A stretch of 8,743 nucleotides of DNA from Desulfobacteraceae bacterium (GTDB taxonomy: Bacteria > Desulfobacterota > Desulfobacteria > Desulfobacterales > Desulfosalsimonadaceae), in NCBI GenBank assembly GCA_007131845.1, contig SLPT01000184.1, positions 1 through 8,743 of the forward strand, given 5' to 3'. Each line of letters begins with the position of its first letter. Within the stretch, counting starts at the first letter, position 1. The notes below the pieces were generated by a model. The model searched no databases. It was not told the origin of the DNA and was given only the letters and a program-made list of their open reading frames with translations. This document shows positions 5,472 to 8,743 of this stretch, piece by piece. Made by a program: the position numbers and the translations under genes.

Positions 5472-6173
5472 CTACATAATCGAAAGCAGCGATTGCCACC
5501 GATCGAACTCGGTTTCCGCGGGCATCCCTTTTTCTTTGAGAATCGATGCGATTTTGGGGTCGTTGAATCGCAGGTAGGGGTTGACGCGGATTTCCTCGGC
5601 CATGCTGTAGTGCAGGTTATTCGGGTCGTATCGTTTCAGATAGGCATCGATATAAGGATTATCCGGTTCGAGGTTTCTTACGAATTCCATGTATTCCGTT
5701 ACATAGTCGTGCCCGGCATAGATGGTCGTCGTTTCGGGCAGCTCTAAAAGGGTTTTGACGGATTGCAGGAATCCGCCATGATCGCCGGTGAAACATCGTC
5801 CGACCTTTCCGTAAAGCAGGGTGTCCCCGGAAACCAGGATATCATCGAAATGGAAGCACACGGAATCCGCCGAGTGCCCGGGCGTGTGGATCACATCGAT
5901 TTTTTCGCCGCCTATCCATAGTACACGCTTGGCCATGAGGGCGTCGAACCCGATGAATTGCGCACCGGTGCGTTTCATAAGCGCCTGGTTGCCCACGGTA
6001 TGATCCGGGTGGGAATGGGTGTTGACCACGCATTCCAGTATGAGATCGTTTTGTGCGAGCCAGGAAATCATCTCGTCGGCTGCACCGCCGTCGATGGCTG
6101 CGGCCCTGTCATTGTGAAAGACTATGTATCCAAGGTTGTCCTTTGCATAGGAAAACTGTTTGATTTCGGGCAT
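5472..6173 (-). CDS. Metallo-beta-lactamase-fold hydrolase, glyoxalase II-like
   Basis: This 233-residue cytoplasmic protein probably hydrolyses a thioester. Metal-binding residues are all present: H53-x-H55-x-D57-H58 in NTHSHPDHT, H100 in HTPGH, D117 in SGDTL and H155 in YAGHDY. After the metal core it has the HAGH-type C-terminal region (about 156-215), including NLEPDNPYI and EEIRVNPYLRF, which match the family pattern EP-NP...GEE...NP-LR. That region separates glyoxalase II (hydroxyacylglutathione hydrolase, releasing D-lactate from lactoylglutathione) from generic MBL proteins. The ATG at 6173 has the strong Shine-Dalgarno AAAGGAG 4 nt upstream. If the host lacks glutathione, the thiol partner would differ. 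It is a separate unit from the BCCT gene 171 bp downstream and is divergent from the deaminase gene. Confidence 0.85.
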   Translation of the reverse strand: MPEIKQFSYAKDNLGYIVFHNDRAAAIDGGAADEMISWLAQNDLILECVVNTHSHPDHTVGNQALMKRTGAQFIGFDALMAKRVLWIGGEKIDVIHTPGHSADSVCFHFDDILVSGDTLLYGKVGRCFTGDHGGFLQSVKTLLELPETTTIYAGHDYVTEYMEFVRNLEPDNPYIDAYLKRYDPNNLHYSMAEEIRVNPYLRFNDPKIASILKEKGMPAETEFDRWQSLLSIM

Positions 6174-6177
6174 GTAA

Positions 6178-6184
6178 CTCCTTT
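6178..6184 (-). promoter_or_regulatory. Shine-Dalgarno of the glyoxalase II-like gene
   Basis: Minus-strand AAAGGAG, 4 nt before the ATG at 6173. A fragment of the hairpin element lies 4 nt further upstream. Confidence 0.65.
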
Positions 6185-6188
6185 CTGC

Positions 6189-6212
6189 GCCGCCGGATCG
6201 CGACTTTTTCCG
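6189..6212 (-). repeat. Reversed fragment of the hairpin element family
   Basis: These 24 nt match the reverse complement of 8626-8649 in hairpin element copy 3 at 22 positions, including 16 in a row (CGGATCGCGACTTTTT at 6194-6209). The match covers the junction between the outer AAAAAGTC arm and the inner GACGGC arm. The rest of the element cannot be recognised here. It lies in the 197-bp divergent region between the hydrolase and deaminase genes, in the probable 5' leader of the hydrolase. Only weak promoter-like hexamers were seen elsewhere in this gap (for example TTGAAA at 6261 with TATTCT at 6286, 19-bp spacing, plus strand). Confidence 0.55.
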
Positions 6213-6370
6213 GGCTTAAAAGCGATTGCATCCTGCGTGAAAAAACAACCGGCCAGGGGGTTGAAAAACTTTTACGTATTGACCGTATTCTGCTACAAAC
6301 GGTTTTAGTCGTCAATATAACCTTTGTTTCCGGTTTTGCCAAAAAGGATGGTTTTGTAAGCAGGACGATC

Positions 6371-6985
6371 ATGCCCTTTATTCTCCCGGATCTGCACATC
6401 GAAATGCCCGGGTGGGTCGCTTCGTTTCTGGCCCGATACCCGGAACCGATCGATACGCCCCGGAAACGGATGGAAGTCGCAATCGGGCTCTCCCTGGAAA
6501 ATGTCAAAAGAACAAATGCTTCCGGGCAGCCGGGCGGTCCTTTCGGGGCGGTGGTTTTCGACGAAGACGGACGCCTGGTGGCTCCGGGGGTCAACCGGGT
6601 GATGGCTGAAAACAACTCGGTCCTCCATGCGGAAATCGTCGCCCTCATGCTGGCCCAGAAAAAACTGGGAACGTTTGATTTGAGTTTCGGGGGAACGCGG
6701 GCTCTGGCGTTGTACACCAGTACCGAGCCGTGCGCCATGTGCTTCGGTGCCGTTTGCTGGTCCGGGATTGGGCACCTCGTCTGCGGGGCGGCCACCCGGG
6801 ATGCCGAAGCCGTGGGGTTCGACGAGGGGCCCCGGCATCCGGACTGGATCCGGGAATTTGAAGCCCGCGGCATCCGGGTTACTACAGGCCTCTGCCGAAA
6901 GGAGGCAACGGCGGTGCTCCGCACCTATGTTGCCGACGGGGGTGTAATATACAATGCGGGTGGTCCATCGAACAACCGCGGATGA
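6371..6985 (+). CDS. Nucleobase/nucleoside deaminase (zinc-dependent, guanine deaminase-like)
   Basis: This 204-residue protein of the cytidine deaminase-like fold removes an amino group from a purine or pyrimidine base by hydrolysis at a zinc centre. The zinc site is complete: H86-A-E88 (His ligand and catalytic Glu) and P120-C121-x-x-C124 (two Cys ligands). GGPFGAVV at 55-62 is the usual strand before the active site, and TSTEPC is the typical lead-in to the second motif. AVGFDEG at 147-153 recalls bacterial guanine deaminases of the GuaD type more than TadA. About 30 N-terminal residues precede the domain, making the protein longer than the typical 155-165. The ATG at 6371 has AGGA (6362-6365) 5 nt upstream. 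The gene converges on the next one with a 58-bp gap in which no convincing terminator is visible. The substrate (guanine, adenine, cytosine or other) cannot be fixed. Confidence 0.85.
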   Translation: MPFILPDLHIEMPGWVASFLARYPEPIDTPRKRMEVAIGLSLENVKRTNASGQPGGPFGAVVFDEDGRLVAPGVNRVMAENNSVLHAEIVALMLAQKKLGTFDLSFGGTRALALYTSTEPCAMCFGAVCWSGIGHLVCGAATRDAEAVGFDEGPRHPDWIREFEARGIRVTTGLCRKEATAVLRTYVADGGVIYNAGGPSNNRG

Positions 6986-7043
6986 TGGCCGCGGCCTTCG
7001 GCTGCCAATAGACGGGGCCGGGGGATAGCAACGGGCGCTTTGC

Positions 7044-7337
7044 TCAGATGGAAGCGATTTCTTCCATCACGGTGATTTCAGGCTGGCCCGCCGCAAAGCC
7101 CATGGCTTCTTCCATGAATGTTTTAAAATGCGGCGTGGCACCGTGGGCCTTGAGCGCATCCATATCCCGGTAGCGCTCCATGAATACAAGGGTATCGGGG
7201 TCTTTCCGGTTTATGTTCGCGGTGTAGTACAGGGTTCCTTCCTCACTGGATACGCCTTCCATCAGCTTTTTTACGGAGGCGACGGCTTCGTCTTTTTTGT
7301 CCGCCTGGAGCGGTATTTTTGCAATAACGGAGATCAT
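7044..7337 (-). CDS. Antibiotic biosynthesis monooxygenase (ABM)-fold protein, YgiN-like
   Basis: This 97-residue protein matches the small ferredoxin-like dimeric ABM fold: a first strand MISVIAKIPL, a helix (DEAVASVKKLMEGV), then strands EGTLYYTANI and TLVFMERYRD, the helix DALKAHGATPHFKTFMEEAMGF with the family-typical H65...PHF (69-71), and a last strand EITVMEEI. Members such as E. coli YgiN act on quinols without a cofactor, and others degrade haem or act on polyketides; most annotated ones have no proven substrate. The ATG at 7337 has AAGG 9 nt upstream. The gene is divergent from the outer-membrane protein gene, and a 7-bp dyad in the 119-bp gap may control either or both. Confidence 0.85.
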   Translation of the reverse strand: MISVIAKIPLQADKKDEAVASVKKLMEGVSSEEGTLYYTANINRKDPDTLVFMERYRDMDALKAHGATPHFKTFMEEAMGFAAGQPEITVMEEIASI

Positions 7338-7376
7338 TTAAAAAAACCTTTTTCTTTTGGGGGTTCTTAATAAGGG

Positions 7377-7398
7377 TTTCAGTAGGTTTTGACTGAAA
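7377..7398. promoter_or_regulatory. Operator-like dyad in the divergent intergenic region
   Basis: TTTCAGT (7377-7383) and ACTGAAA (7392-7398) form a perfect 7-bp inverted repeat with an 8-bp spacer. It lies about 40 bp before the ABM-fold start and about 58 bp before the barrel gene start, where promoters for both should be. A TTGACT (7389-7394) overlaps the right half and could be a plus-strand -35, but no good -10 follows. It could be a repressor site or a small RNA hairpin. Confidence 0.4.
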
Positions 7399-7442
7399 GC
7401 AGGCTCTCCGCCCGCCGTTTTTCGTACAGAATATCGGATAAA

Positions 7443-7447
7443 AAGGA
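7443..7447 (+). promoter_or_regulatory. Shine-Dalgarno supporting the TTG start of the barrel gene
   Basis: AAGGA lies 9 nt before the TTG at 7457. The next in-frame ATG (residue 31) would remove most of the signal peptide, so the TTG start is favoured. Confidence 0.65.
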
Positions 7448-7456
7448 ATTGTACAA

Positions 7457-8596
7457 TTGAAAAAGAAGCCTTTGCGGCGGTTTTTATATGCTTTTCAGAG
7501 CCTCTTCTGGATTTCGCTGCTGATTGCGACGATCTGCGGGGTCCGGATGACACCGGCATACGCGGATAGCAGGGATGCCGTCGTTACGGAGGAAGATGGC
7601 CAAAAAAACTTGCTTGTCATACCGTTTCCCATCTACACCCCGGAAACCCGGGCCGCCATGACCCTGACCGGCATGTATCATTTCCGGGATTCAGATGCCG
7701 GCCGCCCCGCCATGCTCATGGCGTTTCTGGCCTATTCCCAGCAAAACCAGTTCAGACTCGCCGCAAACGGACGTTCCTGGTTAGCTGATGAACGACTGCA
7801 TGTTTCCGGCGGCGTCGGGTTTTCCGATTGGCCGGACAAATTCTATGGTATCGGTGTGGATAATACGGAGGATGACGAAGAAAAATATACCCTCCGGGAC
7901 CTCAGCTTACGGTTCGCCCTGCAGCACCGGATCACGCAGCATTGGAAAGCAGGCGGCGGCTTGCATTTCCGGCGCTGGGACATCTCGGACACCGTGGCCG
8001 GTGGGTTGCTGGAAACAGGGGCTATTCCCGGGGCGGAAGGAGGCTATGTTTTCGGTATTGGTCCCGTGGCAACCTGCGACAGCCGCGATGACGTCTTTTT
8101 TCCCCGCGGGGGTGGCTACGTGCGCCTTTCCGCAAAATTTTTTCCGGACGTTTTGTCTGATTATCGTTTCAGGCGATTCCGGGCGGATTTCCGGCAGTAT
8201 TTGCCGGTGGGAGATTATGGCGTGATGGCTCTCCGGCAGTACACGAGCCTTGTGCGCGGAGATACGCCATTCATGTACCTGTCGAAAATCGGGGATATGG
8301 GTGAATCCAGTATCGGCAGGGGCTACTATTCCGGGCTTTTTCGCGGACGTGATCTCGGTGCGGTGCAGGCCGAGTACCGCACCCGGATCTGGGGCAGGGT
8401 GGGGGGCGCCCTGTTTGCGGAAGCGGCCGTGATCGGTCATGATCTTTTTCGGGGGGATGATCTTTCGGTGAAGCCATCCGGCGGAGCGGGGCTCCGCTAC
8501 CGGATCGGCGGCAGAGAAACGGTCAACCTCCGGCTGGATGTCGCTGTGGGAAAAGATTCCACCGGGGTTTATTTCAACATTTTAGAATCCTTTTGA
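7457..8596 (+). CDS. Outer-membrane beta-barrel protein, Omp85/BamA-TamA superfamily without POTRA domains
   Basis: This 379-residue protein begins with a Sec signal peptide: basic MKKKPLRR, a hydrophobic stretch at about 9-29, and a likely cleavage after A-Y-A (34-36). The mature part alternates polar and hydrophobic residues as in beta-barrels and ends in phenylalanine, as outer-membrane proteins recognised by BamA commonly do. Omp85 surface-antigen (D15) marks are DKFYGIGVDN at 127-136, DSRDDVFFPRGGGY at 208-221 (family pattern D-x-R-D...FFP..G..) and GRGYYSGLFRGRD at 287-299, the counterpart of the conserved RGY/RGF loop-6 motif. Only about 30 residues lie between the signal peptide and the barrel, too few for a POTRA domain. 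Such barrel-only members have unknown roles; secretion, lipid handling or pore functions are possible. It starts with TTG. Hairpin element copy 3 begins about 20 bp past its stop. Confidence 0.85.
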   Translation: MKKKPLRRFLYAFQSLFWISLLIATICGVRMTPAYADSRDAVVTEEDGQKNLLVIPFPIYTPETRAAMTLTGMYHFRDSDAGRPAMLMAFLAYSQQNQFRLAANGRSWLADERLHVSGGVGFSDWPDKFYGIGVDNTEDDEEKYTLRDLSLRFALQHRITQHWKAGGGLHFRRWDISDTVAGGLLETGAIPGAEGGYVFGIGPVATCDSRDDVFFPRGGGYVRLSAKFFPDVLSDYRFRRFRADFRQYLPVGDYGVMALRQYTSLVRGDTPFMYLSKIGDMGESSIGRGYYSGLFRGRDLGAVQAEYRTRIWGRVGGALFAEAAVIGHDLFRGDDLSVKPSGGAGLRYRIGGRETVNLRLDVAVGKDSTGVYFNILESF

Positions 8597-8615
8597 ATGG
8601 TTTTTGGACAAGCCG

Positions 8616-8743
8616 TTGATGCACTCGTAAAAAGTCGCGATCCGACGGCTTTGTAAAAAGTTCAAGATCAAGGCTTGCGCAATTTCGAAGAATGCAGCGT
8701 ACTTGGCGTACGTGAAATTCTGAGAAATTGCGCGTAACGCAGA
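8616..8743. repeat. Hairpin element, copy 3 (cut by the window edge)
   Basis: This copy starts TTGATGCACTCGTAAAAAGTC and is nearly identical to copy 2 through to the CGCAGA at the window end, so its right arm (about 25 bp) lies outside. The left arm starts at 8644. The inner stem is better matched than in copy 2: GCGCAATTTC faces GAAATTGCGC exactly. It lies just downstream of the outer-membrane protein gene and could act as a 3' mRNA structure for it. Confidence 0.85.

Noticed and set aside
6109..6924. A 271-codon minus-strand open frame opposite the deaminase and overlapping the start of the glyoxalase II-like gene.
   Set aside because: The opposite strand encodes an intact zinc deaminase with a good start; this frame has low-complexity, Arg/Ser/Pro-rich composition and no domain.
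6986..7043. A bidirectional terminator between the convergent deaminase and ABM-fold genes (GGCCGCGGCC and GCCG...CGGC near 6987).
   Set aside because: Only a 4-bp stem with a 7-nt loop can be drawn and no T run follows; evidence is too weak to annotate.
1..8743. The window as a defence, secretion or biosynthetic gene cluster.
   Set aside because: Neighbouring genes are unrelated known families (transport, stress, general enzymes) with no toxin, nuclease, integrase, carrier-protein or secretion components.

Overview
This looks like chromosomal DNA from a Gram-negative bacterium of moderately high GC. The Gram-negative call rests on an outer-membrane beta-barrel gene with a Sec signal peptide. 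The gene mix and the scattered hairpin repeats would suit a deltaproteobacterial lineage such as the Desulfobacterales, but that placement is inference; nothing seen here fixes the taxonomy. No rRNA, tRNA, CRISPR array, transposase gene or phage gene was seen.

From position 1 to about 6173 every gene lies on the minus strand. In transcription order they are: a glyoxalase II-like metallo-beta-lactamase-fold hydrolase (6173-5472); a BCCT-family betaine-type transporter (5300-3690) that overlaps a tandem universal stress protein by 4 bp (3693-2797); an FMN-dependent nitronate monooxygenase-type enzyme (2738-1737); a long repeat-filled intergenic region (1736-1310); and the inner-membrane permease pair of a YejABEF-type peptide ABC importer, with yejB complete (1309-266) and only the first 24 codons of yejE present (72-1). 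A good sigma70-like promoter precedes the BCCT gene, so transporter and stress protein probably form an osmoprotectant-uptake unit. The nitronate monooxygenase could be read through from it.

From 6371 the layout changes. A CMP/dCMP-deaminase-fold nucleobase or nucleoside deaminase (6371-6985, plus) converges on a small antibiotic-biosynthesis-monooxygenase-fold protein (7337-7044, minus). That gene diverges from a POTRA-less Omp85-type outer-membrane barrel (7457-8596, plus). A perfect 7-bp dyad lies between the last two.

The most distinctive content is a family of about 150-175 bp hairpin elements with long terminal inverted repeats and no coding capacity. Copies lie at 90-264, 1442-1593 and 8616 to the window end, and a short reversed fragment lies at 6189-6212. 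Copy 1 separates yejB from yejE and is bracketed by 13-bp direct repeats. Each direct repeat carries the yejB stop codon and the Shine-Dalgarno-like AGGGA, as expected if a small mobile element inserted between two tightly spaced genes and duplicated its target. No new multi-gene system was found: the protein-coding genes belong to known families.
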